From positions 57,320,084 to 57,384,083 of the forward strand of contig CM043705.1 in assembly GCA_023935145.1 (NCBI GenBank): a stretch of 64,000 nucleotides of DNA, given 5' to 3'. The position numbers were made by a program, and so were the translations under genes. This DNA comes from Bretschneidera sinensis (lineage: Eukaryota > Streptophyta > Magnoliopsida > Brassicales > Akaniaceae). The notes under the pieces are model-generated. The model was not told the DNA's origin, did no database searches, and worked only from the letters and a program-made list of their open reading frames with translations. Shown piece after piece: positions 33,992 to 45,634 of the stretch (within the stretch, counting starts at the first letter, position 1; the number at the start of each line of letters is the position of its first letter).

Positions 33992-34326
33992 CTAACCCTA
34001 CTTTCCAAAATAGGTTCTGCCATTTTACTGCACGTGTGCACTCGATCTGATGTTGGTGCGCTCGAGCGCAAAGCGCAAGGTTGTGCTCGAGCCTTCTTCT
34101 TGTGCGCACGAGTGTTGGTGCGCTCGATCGCACACATCTGTGCTTGATCGCACTGTGTGCAGTTTCCAATTTTTCCAGTTTTTGTTCTCCAAACCAGATA
34201 ATGCTCCATTTTCTTCAATATCCTAGGAAAACACAAAAAACAAATAAAATAGCACGAAATAACACGATTAGGAACTTAATAAGTGTAAATTAAGGGGCTT
34301 AAGTACGAATATTTAAGCACTCATCA
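33992..34326 (-). repeat. ATH2 3' LTR, inner part
   Basis: It completes the LTR begun at 14033. On the minus strand it starts TGATGAGTGCTTAAATATTC and carries a degraded CGATCG/CTCGAG array (34027-34160). A polypurine-like GTTTGGGGGTA lies immediately next to it (34327-34337). Confidence 0.85.
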
Positions 34327-35645
34327 TACCCCCAAACTTACATATTGCTATTCCCTTAGCAATACAAAACTAAAAACTAACTGAAAAACAATAGCAAAGA
34401 TAATCCACCATTCATGGTATCCAAAAATTTAGGTCAAACACAAAATCATGATATTTATTCATGAGCAAGCTTAAAATATAAACCCATCTTCGCAATGAAT
34501 AGGAGTTTTAAAATCTAATCACTTACACGAGGCTGGCTAAGGCATCACAAGTCTGACTTAGTGTGTGGTGAACTAGCACCTAAAAATGAAGCTTCCAAAC
34601 AACTCCAATGTGTAATTTCTCTATCTCAAGATTCACCGAATTTCCCATTAGAATGAACAAAAATGGCATATTTTTATTTCTTTCTTTTATTATAAAATTT
34701 TGCCATGTTTAGTTCCCTTAAGCTTTCTAATTGACCAATGTAGTGAGTGTTGAGTCAATGACTCCCAAACCAGATGGTTTTAGGGCATTAGGTGTAAAGA
34801 CACCCCTAAGGACTTACTAACTCGAGTCAAAAAGGCTACGAAACTAAACTGGCCTTAATGCTACCAAGCAAAATTCTCACCTTTTGACATGAACACTCAC
34901 TGCTTACTGAGGCAAGAGGTCCAGTTACTCAGCGAAAAGTTTATCAATGATCATTATGAGCAAATATTCCTACCTTTTGACGTGAACACTCACTGCTTAC
35001 TGAGGCAAGAGATCCAATTACTCAGTGGAAAGTTTATCAATGATCATTATGAGCATTATTCTCTCTTTTTTTTCTATGCCAAAGTGTCCATCCAACAAGT
35101 CGTTCGGTTTCAGCTAAGCCATGGAAGCATACACATTAAAATCACATGTCATACCCCACACAATTATGTGCTACTATGCTCATATCAGATTAGATCAAAT
35201 ATATGAATTCTCAAACGCCTAAAGTAAGTAATTAATTTTAAAATTCTATCATCAGATCATGTGTTCTAGATTTTAAGCTTACCAATGAAATCACATCCCA
35301 CTATTTGTTTAGATCAACCGAAATTTCAAAACAACATGAGCATGCATTTATCTTTTCTTTTAAATAATAAAAAAAAACTAGGACAAAGTGTGTGTGAATG
35401 TGTCTCCCATACCCTCAAACTTAAATTACACATTGTCCCTAATGTGTGAGTATCATGGAAAGAGCTGACTTGGGAGATGAAGAACTAGCTGGACTGGCAT
35501 GGCTCATAGCACACCCCCAAACTTGAACTGATGCACACATTGTCCCTGAAAAACAAAAACTAAAGTAATACCGAAAAACAAAAAGAAACTAAAAATAAAC
35601 AACAAAAAGAAATGAAAAACAATAAAAATATAAAGGATATGATGT
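34327..35645 (-). other. ATH2 3' non-coding region
   Basis: No gene is apparent. It holds the conserved repeat pair (key motif at 34881 and 34974), the block CCAAACCAGATGGTTTTAGG and two AAGTTTGGGGG-like blocks, collinear with ATH1 and ATH3. Confidence 0.72.
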
Positions 35646-35685
35646 GGGGTGCTTCCCATGAGCGCTAAGTTTTACGTCTTCAGCC
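35646..35685 (-). other. Conserved post-coding hairpin-like motif, ATH2 copy
   Basis: The minus strand reads CTGAAGACGTAAAACTTAG then CGCTCATGGGAAGCACCCC. It directly follows the deleted pol position. Confidence 0.75.
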
Positions 35686-35689
35686 AGAT

Positions 35690-36731
35690 GCTAAGTTTCA
35701 CTTGGATATTTTGGAGAGGCTTCAATGATATCATCAGTAGCATCTTCAGATTCTGGCTCAATATCCAATCTTGTGACACTATGGGTGAGGGTGGTCTCCA
35801 ATGGATCAATGTGATGGACCTAAAAAACTTGTTCAACAACACCTTGCATCGAGCATACATTAAAACATTTCATATCATCTTGGGGTAATTTTAATGCATT
35901 AAATATTTTGAATTCTATTTTCTCACCATTTACCTTCATACTTACAATACCATTTTTCACACATATTTTTGTACCAGCAGTTCTAATAAAGGGTCTTCCT
36001 AAGATGATGGGTAGATGTAATAGCATAGAACATTCTGCCATATCTAATACAATAAAATTAGCAGGTAAAATAAATTCATCTAGCTTCACCAAGACATCCT
36101 CAAGAATACCTCTTGGTCGTTTGATGCTTCTGTCTGCCAGTTGCAAGGTGATGGAGGTTGGTTGAAGCTCCCCCAAACTTAGTGCCTCGAATACAGTGTA
36201 TGGTAGCAAATTGACACTTGCCCTTAGATCCAATAGTGCATGCTCAAAAAGCTGGTCACCTATCCTACAAGGAATGGTAAAACTACCTGGATCTTTTAGC
36301 TTTGGTGGTAGTTTCCTTAACAACACTGCACTTACCTCTTCAGTTAAAGCCACTGTTTCATGCTCCTTAAACTTCATTTGATTAGTGCAACAATCTTTCA
36401 AAAATTTAGCATAAGCAGGAATTTGTCGAATTGCATCTAATAAAGGAATGTTTATCTCTACTTTTCTCAACATTTCAAAAATATCAATCAACTTATTTTC
36501 TTTCTTTGGCTTTACTAACCTTTGAGGGAAGGGTGGTGCATTCACCTTCTCCATCTCACTTGCCTTTGATGTGGATGCTTTATTTGGAGATGCTTGTGCA
36601 GGCTCATCAATGCCTATGATCTTACCATTTCTGAGAGTCGTCACAGTATTCAGTTGTTGATGTCCTCTTGGATTAGGTAGTGCTTGGGCTGGAAGTTCAC
36701 CCTGTTTTCTTCCACTTAACTCCTTAGCCAA
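35690..36731 (-). pseudogene. ATH2 gag linker and aspartic protease, joined to 3' region by pol deletion
   Basis: The frame runs from 36731 (AKELSGRKQGELPAQALPNP) through LRKLPPKLKDPGSFTIPCRI to the active-site block LLDLRASVNLLPYTVFEALS, where the family Gly reads Arg. Then come ADRSIKRPRGILEDVLVKLD and LPIILGRPFIRTAG. A stop occurs at 35820, but homology to ATH1 continues to about 35700 (matching ATH1 near 8600). There it meets the post-coding region, so about 5 kb present in ATH1 is missing. Confidence 0.85.
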
Positions 36732-36764
36732 TTGCCCTACTTGGACTTCCAGTCTTTGAATAGC

Positions 36765-37972
36765 TTACTTATGCTTTGCATTTGTTTGTCTTTGCTCAGT
36801 CCGAAATTGTCTTGCTTCTGCCATAAGCTGATCTTGTGAAGTCATCAGTTGTTGTTGTTGAGTTGCTAATTGCCTTACAAGACTCTCTAAGTCACTCTTC
36901 TCTGATTTCAGAACTGATTGGGCTGCTTGTTGGGAGTTCTTTTGCTGCCCTTGAAGGTTCAAGGCATTTTGATTGTTACTCCATGAGAAATTAGGGTGGT
37001 TTCGCCATCTAAGATTGTAGGTATTTGCATATGGATTATTCTTGGGAGGATAATTGTTTGGTCCCACATAGTTTGCTTGCTCTGGATTGATAGATGAATA
37101 TAAAGGGCAAGTTTCAGTAGTGTGATCAAAATGAGAACATATAGCACATACCTGGAGTGGTGTAGCTTGTGGACTAGGTGAGGCGTTCTGAGTAGTTATG
37201 GCTTTTACAAGCATATCTAGCTTTCTTTCCACAGCAGCCATCTGATTTTAGGATCCATCATTTAAAGTCACCTCATACATACCTTTGCTCTTAACTCCTT
37301 GTCTAACTCTAGAGGAGAATTGATGGGTGTGCTCACTTAATGTCTCAAACAACTTCATTGCTTCTTCACTACTCTTTTCCATCAGCACTCCTCCACAACC
37401 TGAATCCATAATACCTTTATTTATGTCACTCAAACCTTCATAGAAAGCTTATACCAGTTCGTCTTGAGGTAAATTGTGATGTGGGCACTTGAGAAGCAGC
37501 TCATTAAAGTGTCTCCATGCTTCAAAGAAAAGGTCCCCATCCTTTTGTTGGAAAGATTGAATCTCCTTCCTTATCTATCTTATCTTTTTTTCTGGGAAAA
37601 TTTTTTTAAGAACCTACTGGATAGCTCTTCCTAAGTATGGATGGACACTGCAGGAAATGAATTATACCACAACTTAGCATTATCTTTTAATGAAAAAGGG
37701 AAAAGAATTAACCTAATTCCCTCTTGATCTAGGCCCCGAATGTGTTGGAATTTGCAAAGATCAAAGAATTCCCGAAGATGCAAGTGTGGGTCTTCTGCAA
37801 GTGTACCCCTGAAATGAGTCAAAGCACTGAGTATCTGCGGGGATATGTAATAATTGCCTTCTGCCTCAGGTTGGTAAGCGATGCATGAAGGCTAGTCGAG
37901 GTTTCGTAGAATGAAGGATTACTTCATGGGTCTTCGCTCTGGTGGTGGTTGGTTGTCAAGTTGTTCCGCCAT
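36765..37972 (-). pseudogene. ATH2 gag
   Basis: The start is at about 37972 (MAEQLDNQPPPERRPMK, then a stop). The capsid part has LTHFRGTLAEDPHLHLREFF (37822-37763) and FPFSLKDNAKLWYNSFP. Frameshifts lie near 37610 and 37445 and a stop near 37245. The C-terminal part (37241-36765) has a complete knuckle, CAICSHFDHTTETC, and a Gln-rich tail (LATQQQQLMTSQDQLMAE). It is more degraded than ATH1 gag. Confidence 0.85.
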
Positions 37973-38015
37973 TAGTGCTTCTCCCTCGAATTCTTCTTCT
38001 ACCTCTTCAACATAG

Positions 38016-39237
38016 TAAATAATTAAACAATTTTACTTGCAAGTGCACAAGGTCAACTTATTAGTATAGTGTGCAAAATGCGAGATCATCTCCACAGGGA
38101 TTGATAAAGTTCGATTTGAAATTAAATTTGTAATATAAAACGATAGAAATAAGTATTGAGTTTGAATTGATAATGATAAAATATAGGGCTTTGATATCCA
38201 CCACTAATCATATTTTCCCAATAAAACAATGTGTCAATGCTTTAGTCATATTATGAATACCTATTATTGTCAACCTAAAGGCATGGTGTATACTCCTTAA
38301 GCTATTGATTTTCCTAAGCAACGAGTTAGGCATGGTGTATACTCTAACTCTTTTCTTTCTTAAGGGATTTAGTATGGTGTATGCTAAGTTGTTCCTTAAG
38401 AGAACATATTATCTATGAAAATCGACAAACACACAAGACCTGGGGCATGATATATACTCTTGGTTTCCCATGTTGACTAACCCAATAATCCAGCGTGGAT
38501 TTCTTTTGTTACTATTGTCAGACCCAGGACTCGGTCATCCAAATTGATCTAACTAACTAATCCATACCACATGCATATGTTGATCAGGCAAACACATGAG
38601 AAATTTCAATAAAAACAAGCATTAATCATGTTAAGAATCATAGCACAGCTATCGCAGGGGCAACAATATTCATATATGGTAAAACATAATTAGGGCTTCA
38701 GTCGAGCCCTACTAGTGAGTTAGTTACACATAGTTGTGATGTTAAACACCTTCATAATGTAAAATAAAGAGAAAATAATAAACCTAAAAAATACCAACTT
38801 AAAAGAGTCGTCAATTCTCCCAAAGCTCAAAACTAAAGAGAAGATGTGGTTTCTGTGTTTACAAGCCTATTTATAAGGTTTAAAGACATCTGGAAACCCT
38901 AACTCGAAAAACAGAACCCTAACCCTACTTTCCAAAATAGGTTCTGCCGTTTTACTGCACGTGTGCGCCCGATCTCATGTTGGTGTGCTCGAGCGCAAAG
39001 TTACGCTCGAGCCTTCTTCTTGTGCGCACGAGTGCTGGTGTGCTCGATCACACATTTCTGTGCTCAATCACGCTGTGTGCAGTTTCCAGTTTTTGTTCTC
39101 CAAACCATATAATTCTCCATTTTCTTCAATATCCTAGCAAAACATAGAAAAGAAATAAAATAGCGCGAAATAACAAGACTAGGAACTTAGCAAGTGTAAA
39201 TTAAGGGGCTTAAATATGAATATTTAAGCACTTATCA
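38016..39237 (-). repeat. ATH2 5' LTR (1222 bp, inner end truncated)
   Basis: On the minus strand it starts TGATAAGTGCTTAAATATTC and ends at TAATTATTTAC where the 3' LTR has ~30 bp more. Leader and primer site are gone: LTR sequence joins directly to sequence just upstream of gag. A degraded CGATCG/CTCGAG array lies at 38956-39080 and a TATA-like TTATAAATAGG near 38870. It preserves the unoccupied ATH3 target at about 38915. Confidence 0.85.
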
Positions 39238-39242
39238 TCGAC

Positions 39243-40067
39243 TCATTATTCCAATAATATTATATTTCTCATATAATAATTTTCTACACATCACTTATTC
39301 CTAACATACCTATCAACCAACTTTCACCTATCATCAATTCATAAGTTAATAATATATTCAAATACTATCATTATACATTTCATATTTATCTTGATTACTT
39401 AAAGTAAATCAAACTCAACACGTGGCACTTAAAGCTACCGGTGGAACACCTCCTTGCCTTTCCTGCTCCTCTTAGCAATTTCTCCCGGTTGCTGATCGTC
39501 AATACTTGACATAATATTTATATTAAAATTTTTAATTTATTCTTCAATTCCTTCATAATTCACACCCTTTGAAAATTCCCACATTGAACTCAAAAATAAA
39601 ACTCGCGTTATAACCTTCTGTTTTTCTTAGAGCTTCCCGTGACTCTATAAAATTCTCCCGTAAACCTCTTCAAAATTTTACTTTTTCAATCTTTCTTTCG
39701 ATCCCCAAGTGTTTAAAGAAATAGAGTAGTTTGAATTGAGGAAAGGAGAAAACCAAACAGGATTTGGTAAGTAATGAATAAATAAAAGAAAAACTATATA
39801 TATATATATATATATATAACACTTATACTCACCATTCCCCCTACCACCATTTCTAATTTGCTTGCTTAATGTCAAGTGATGCGTTGCACGCCCATATATA
39901 TATTTTTTTTCTTTTCTTTTCTTTTGTATTCACACCATCACACGTCCAGTTTTGTTTTTCAAAAGAATTATTTTATTCAAATAATAAACCTTTCACGTAT
40001 ATATTATTTTATTTTAATTCAATATCATATTTATCAAATTACTTCTTTACCCATACTTTAATAACAT
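39243..40067. other. AT-rich intergenic DNA with (TA)12 microsatellite
   Basis: I see no gene or element here. A TA dinucleotide run of about 12 units is at 39795-39818, and pyrimidine-rich tracts occur around 39900-39960. The only short open frames are low-complexity. Confidence 0.6.
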
Positions 40068-42557
40068 GGGTATTACAGACATCCATCCGGACCAATGAAT
40101 GGCCTACATCATATTAAGAACCAACTTCTTACAACATTGAAGAACACATAAAGTTTATCAAACACTAAATGCATTGACATGTGTGGCCTATTCACTCCAA
40201 CAACAGTTTTACTACCTGGGTTTGACCTAATAATCTCCTCCAAGTAATCCCTAATTCTTTAGTACTCTTGCTTATGGTTTCCCTAAGTTTCTCCCACAAC
40301 TTGTTTCTTGGCCCTATATGAAGTAAGCCTTGAAATGTTCCAACCAATATCTTGAAGAACAGCCCCTTGTATAGTGGATGGCTTTATCTTTGGTTCCCTT
40401 ATAAACTATTCTTTATACTTCCTTGCAACAAATTCAGCATTGTAGTGTCTATTCTTCTTTGGTCTAGGGCATGTGTGCTTCCAATAATATGTTCAAATTT
40501 GAAATGCCTTTATCCTTCTTGCATAAAGCAACTAATCACAAAGTCTATGTTAACATATTGCCCTCACCCTTTTAGCATCATTTTTTTAAACTTCACTACA
40601 AGCTCTTTCATCACAACTGCTTGTTTAATGGCTGCTAGTAGCTCTTTTTTACCCACAAAACAACATGCCTTTTTTGAACTGAGGATTAACCATATCTGTT
40701 TTAGCTCTGAAAACTAGCCATCTTGGACTAGTAACCTCTTCTGTTTTTTAGTTAAGTGGGATGTGAAGTTCCCTAGTGTCAACATTACTTGATTGGTTGT
40801 CATTATTATAGTCATTGTGATCTCTCGCATTATCCCTAGCAAAATCACCACTAATACCTTCATCATTCTCACCATTTCTACATTCACCCATCTCTATCTC
40901 AATAACACTTTCAACTACATGTTGATAAAAATCAGCATCATCATAACCATTGTCTTCCTTACTATCATAAATTCAACCGTTATAGCAACTATCAGTGTCA
41001 CTGTCATAATCACTATAGTTCTCTTGTACATGAATATCAACACCACCCTCATCAACCACAATAGAACCATTAAGGTTAACATCATTAACCTCCTCATCCA
41101 CTATATTCCACCATAGTAGGACCGTCAATATCAGTGTCATTACCTTCCTCATCCACCACAGCAGGACCATCAACCACATAACTATTTATGTCAACTTCTA
41201 CTACACAAAAGCAAAGGGAAGAGGGTAAAGGGGAGCCCAAGCTCCCCCAAAGATTTGGAAAATCAATGTTTATATAAGTAAAAATGGAATAATTTTTTTA
41301 AAATTCTCATATGGGTTCCCCCAAATACTAAGACTACAAGACAGGCCCACCTAATTAAGTAAGTTAAAGTGGAATATTAATTTATAAAATATAAAATATA
41401 AAAAAAAAAATCAATTTATGGGTCCTTAACATCAATCCATGTGATGATGTTACTATACAAATACAACTAATACAAGACTAATTTTTTATTAAACACTTTA
41501 CTCTCTTTTAGTTTTAGGGATGTTGCCACCAGGCCTCTGTTCTTCGTTTCACTTGAGCTTCCCTTTTCCATTCACATTGCAAAGGTTCTTAGTCTTTTAG
41601 TCTTTGGGATTCTTTCAAGCTCTCTTTGGCTTTTGGATTTATGCTCTCGTATGTGTTTGGCCTCTCTTTTTATCTTCGATTATTGAATTTTGATTCGGTT
41701 AGAAAATCAAACTGATATTTTGAGTTCTTTTTCTGGTTAGAGAAATTTTATTTCAGAGTATTGATTATAGTGTTTGGGTATTTGCGTAACACTAAGGTTG
41801 CAGTTGATGCTCTTTCCATCTAATTGGTTCCTAATCCTAGATTCTTGTTTGAGGCAAAGAAAAAGAAATTTGTAATCCATTTTTTTTACTCTTTTTTTCA
41901 ATAGTTTGCATCATCATTTAATAGTTATGTCACAAAACATAAAAAATAAAAATCAATATTTGATCTTCTTATATGTCAGCAAATTAAATTTATATGTATT
42001 TTTGTAATGAATTAATGATTTAGGAGATAAAAACTTTTTGTGCTATTGATTGTTAGTTGTTAGCCTTGGTCCCCCCAAGAATAAAATCTTGGCTCTGCCC
42101 CTGTTACTACTTCAACCTCAACCCCATGTAGCATCTGTACAACTTATGGTACATCAAGCTCAACTTGATTTACTTCTGGTACATTATCACGCAAAAAGTT
42201 ATCAACACTGACTTTGCTTTGCCATATGTGTTGCACATAAATCTCAATTTCCTTAGTAGGAGGGATAAAAAAACTATGCATAGCCTTAACATCAACATCA
42301 GTAATCAACCTTTTTAATCAAGTCTCAAAAGTCTTCGTAGGTTCGATATAGAAGAAGTAGAGGTAGTTTGTCACATCAATTTCTGACATTAATGTGGCAA
42401 TTTCTATGACACTCATTGTATCAGTGTCACAATTGTCAAAATAGGCTATCATGCCACCTATATATTTTCTAGGAGGGTCTATGAGAAACATGCTCATATC
42501 ATTGTAATTCATCTTAAGGGAATAAATTGAGTCAACTATGCCTATAACATATTCCAA
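40068..42557 (-). pseudogene. MULE transposase, N-terminal half (interrupted)
   Basis: The reading frame starts MEYVIGIVDSIYSLKMN at 42557. It continues through PRKYIGGMIAYF and YLYFFYIEPTKTFET (stop) to VKAMHSFFIPPTKEIEI and VQHIWQSKVSVDNFL (42104-42312). After the hAT insertion an acidic stretch (DSDTDSCYNG near 40990) leads to the Mutator DNA-binding region (NDAKRVRAICQ). KNRHYNAEFVARKYKE, VLQDIGWNISRLTSYRAKKQ and CRPFIGPDGC (40070-40100) follow. The downstream catalytic DDE part is absent. Numerous stops and frameshifts show long decay. Confidence 0.75.
41206..42103. mobile_element. Non-autonomous hAT-type insertion 1 (898 bp)
   Basis: The ends are imperfect inverted repeats: CAAAAGCAAAGGGAAG on the left versus CAGGGGCAGAGCCAAG read inward from the right (10 of 16 match). 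Flanking 8-mers CTACTACA (41198-41205) and TTACTACT (42104-42111) agree at 6 of 8 positions. The MULE reading frame resumes across it. No transposase is visible inside; the interior is AT-rich. Confidence 0.65.
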
Positions 42558-42889
42558 AACAATATATTATAAAGCAATAAACACTCATTACAGTATTAAA
42601 GCTCAATAATTTCTCACATTTTAAGATAAACAACAAGTACCAAATATATGTTGGGACCACATATTAAAAATGTCGCTTTTTTCAATGGTTAATTTTTCAA
42701 GAATGACCAACACATATGCTAGATATCAGCAAAATATTTTTTGGACCACAAGAAAACCCCATTATAGATGGACTCATTACACAGCACTAAGGCATTCCCT
42801 AAACAATTAATAAAATCCCATTATTGATGCATCCATTACACACCATTAAGGGATTCTGTAAATAATTTGAAGAAATCAGACAATGGATG

Positions 42890-43030
42890 GACCCATTACA
42901 CACGAAACATTTTGTAAAATTAATGCAATTTGAAACCAAAATCCATAATCCATGCTTATTACAGCAAATGCAACCCATTACAGACGAAACATTTTGTGCA
43001 AGTAGAGCAATTTGAAATCAAAATCCATGC
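42890..43030. repeat. Imperfect ~81-bp direct repeat upstream of the MULE frame
   Basis: CGAAACATTTTGT followed by GCAATTTGAAA(C/T)CAAAATCCA occurs at 42903 and 42984. Related CATTACA-containing phrases extend back to about 42770. It could be sub-terminal repeat sequence of the MULE. Confidence 0.6.
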
Positions 43031-43058
43031 ATATTACAGCACATATCATCATCGCACA

Positions 43059-43677
43059 TAGGGGCAGAGGAGGGGGGACAAGGGGGAGCCCAGGCTCCTC
43101 CAAGACTTTGAATTTCCTTTAGAGTAGATAGGATAAAAATGAGGTCTTTTTTCTCATTGGCGCCCCCCCCCCCCCCCCCCAAAAAAATTATAATTTTATG
43201 TTAGTATATGGTAGGTGCTTCCTCATTTTGTGGAATTTTGGAGACATGATAATTCTATAAATCATTCTAGTACTTTTAATCCTATAACACTTAAAAATTT
43301 AAGCTTATTTACTTTGTTGAGGGTACCATTTTCTATTCTAAAATCTCTTGTACCTCAAAACTAGCTTGGCTCTTGAAAGTCATTATTTTTATCGTTGGCT
43401 CATGATAGTCAACTACTCTCTTATATTACAATACACTTACGTGCAAGCCGGTGAAAGATTAATAGGCTTTGGACATGAAATATTAAGAAATTTGGATACT
43501 TTGTTGAAAAGGTAGTTAGGTTACAGATTATCTTAAAAGCTTAAGCTAAAGGAAAATAACTCAATTATTCTTCTATATTCTAATATTAAAGTTTTTATTA
43601 TGAAAATAGAAATATTTTTTTATTTTAATTGTACTAGCTTTGGTCCCTCCAAACGATAAATCATGGCTCTGTTCCTG
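43059..43677. mobile_element. Non-autonomous hAT-type insertion 2 (619 bp)
   Basis: It starts TAGGGGCAGAGGAGGG and ends ...GGCTCTGTTCCTG, with its right end closely resembling that of insertion 1. Flanking 8-mers ATCGCACA (43051-43058) and ATCATACA (43678-43685) match at 6 of 8. It contains an 18-base poly-C run (43163-43180) followed by seven A. No coding capacity is visible. Confidence 0.62.
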
Positions 43678-44160
43678 ATCATACAACATTGGGTAACGAG
43701 AAAGTAAAAGAAAATTAATTTAGTCTTACCTGGGATTTGCGATTTACTCGTGAATCCTCTCTCACAATTTGAAACCTAGAGCAAATCTTCTTACCAGCAA
43801 TGTGTGGGTGTCTCGCACGACTATCGAATATGTCGAGAAGAAAACACTTCGATCGTGAAATTGGGCGAAGTGATATTGATGATGAAGAGGGTTGATTCAG
43901 AAGTTAAAAATTTTAGGGTTGAAGGAGGAGGAGAAGAAATGATGAAGAGTGGTGTTTGATCATGAAACATAAGAGATCTGGGTGTATATCCGTGCTAGTG
44001 AAAGCACATGAGTCGCACATGTGCAACTGCTGTCCACATCCGTTAACGGCAGTGAGTAAAAGGGCAACATTGATGCACGTTGTATCTAACAGGGAGTAAT
44101 TTGGTTCAATTAAACCTACAGGGACCAAATTGATACACCGATGATGCTTTTAACCCCAAA

Positions 44161-45289
44161 ACTAATACTAAAGCCTACCCATTCTGACTGCTTCCCTGCT
44201 CCTCTTAATCATCCAAACTCTTCTGAGAATATGTAAAGAGTGCTAAATTAGGGAAACCAAGTTCTCTCGCTCTATGGAGGCCTCACTAAACTGCACTAAG
44301 TTCTGCTTTTGAGGCTTGTTTAAGCTACTACTAACATAGCCGTTTGCAAAATAATAACACTCCCAATCATGTTCAAAACAAAACATAATCGTGTCCATGC
44401 TTTCATTCTTCTAGGCTTCATCATAGCTCAAGTTGTGTCGTTAAGCAGATATTCATAAATTTACCAAATGTACTCTTGCTTAGATATACATAAAATTCAT
44501 TAACTACCATTAATGGATGATAGGAAACACCGGCTACTCCTCACTTTGAAAACATTCTCACCATGGTCATTATGGATACGATTACTAACACATGCATTTT
44601 CAAATTCATAAATTCATATGCAACCTTAGTTTATTTATTGTTATTTGATATATAGGGAAGATTTCTTCAGTTTTCTTTGTATACTGACCCTCCTGTTCTA
44701 AAATAAATCTGATAGGCAGGTTTATAACATGCACAGATGCACTTTGTACCATTTCAGGAGTACGTGCCACTCACACTCAGGTTAAATAGGCTAGAGATCT
44801 TGATGCGAAAATACTGTTGAAACATGTAAACCCTGCTCTACAATTTGACAAAGGTATCTAAGATTTTCATTTTGGCCCCACATCAACCAAAAAGAATGAT
44901 AGTAATAACAACAAGAACAAAAGAGGAATGATAATGAATCATTATTACTCTTGTTTAGGGTGGATCAAATAATAAAAATTATGTTATCAAATACACTTTG
45001 GATTGAATATAACTTACTTGTAATGGAATGAAGATTACATCACTTGTTTTAAGTAATCACTATTACAATTTTTCTAATATAATTGTTATTTCATTGTTAC
45101 TTTCATTACATTAGTTTTATCCGACCATAACAACAATAACATTAAAATATAATTCATTACATTGATGATACATTACATTCCAATCTGTCTTACCAACAAC
45201 CTAAGTGATTTATTGCCTTTCAATGACAACAATATGCATTACGGCTTTCACAATTGCTTCCACACAAAACATAAGTACAGTTTACAATG
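44161..45289. other. Intergenic DNA, no gene recognised
   Basis: This 1.1-kb stretch is AT-rich. Around 44940-45190 many TGTAATG / CATTACA words occur in both orientations, as in some MITEs, but I could not define matching ends or a target duplication. Confidence 0.5.
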
Positions 45290-45421
45290 TTACATCTCCT
45301 TCCCAGGCCCATCACCATGTTCACCAATATAGATATCAGCTAAACTTGTTTTAACTGCTCCCCATGGAGGTCCTTCATCAACAAACCCGTGAATATCAGC
45401 TAAAAAATGGCGCCAAGTAAC
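45290..45421 (-). other. Possible exon fragment, product not recognised
   Basis: The minus strand has an open stretch ending FVDEGPPWGAVKTSLADI, then YIGEHGDGPGKEM and a stop at 45290-45292. Its composition looks protein-like and unlike the surrounding AT-rich DNA. It lies about 215 bp downstream of the alpha-amylase stop codon on the same strand, too close for a whole upstream gene. I do not recognise it; it could be a stray exon of another gene or a chance frame. Confidence 0.3.
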
Positions 45422-45634
45422 TTTATTTTTGCCTTGAACTTAAAGCATGCCTTAAGTGAAACCAAAAGGACGCCTTTGAGATTCAAAAGCACCCCACCAT
45501 TGACAAGTACACTGTACTGATCTAGTGTTCTTCAACTTGCTTCCTAGATGAATTATCAGAACTTCAAGGCGGACAATTCTATAGTCGAATTTACATATAC
45601 TTATAAGATCCAAATGATATCATTATCGTTGTGG

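Larger units (their letters stand above)
14033..39237 (-). mobile_element. ATH2: non-autonomous gag-protease Athila-like element, split by ATH3
   Basis: ATH2 is flanked by TCGAC at 14028-14032 and 39238-39242. Right to left it has a 5' LTR (38016-39237), gag, protease, 3' non-coding region and a 3' LTR (33992-34326 plus 14033-14967) split by ATH3. Gag and protease closely resemble ATH1. RT, RNase H, integrase and ORF2 are absent: protease sequence at about 35690 joins directly to the post-coding motif. The 5' LTR lacks its last ~30 bp and the primer site, so this copy cannot prime reverse transcription. Confidence 0.85.
40068..44160 (-). mobile_element. Mutator-like (MULE) transposon remnant
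   Basis: A minus-strand MULE transposase N-terminal half is split by a hAT-type insertion (41206-42103); a second one (43059-43677) sits upstream. The left end is truncated right after CRPFIGPDGCL, the start of the MULE catalytic domain. The right end near 44160 has GGGACCAAATTGATACACCG-type sequence resembling a MULE terminal inverted repeat; with the other end lost this cannot be confirmed. Confidence 0.68.

Noticed and set aside
40793..41179. Open frames on both strands rich in Ile/Thr or Val/Met
   Set aside because: They are alternative frames of the acidic N-terminal part of the MULE transposase.
44917..45230. Possible MITE with TGTAATG/CATTACA words in both orientations
   Set aside because: I could not find matching terminal repeats or a target duplication.
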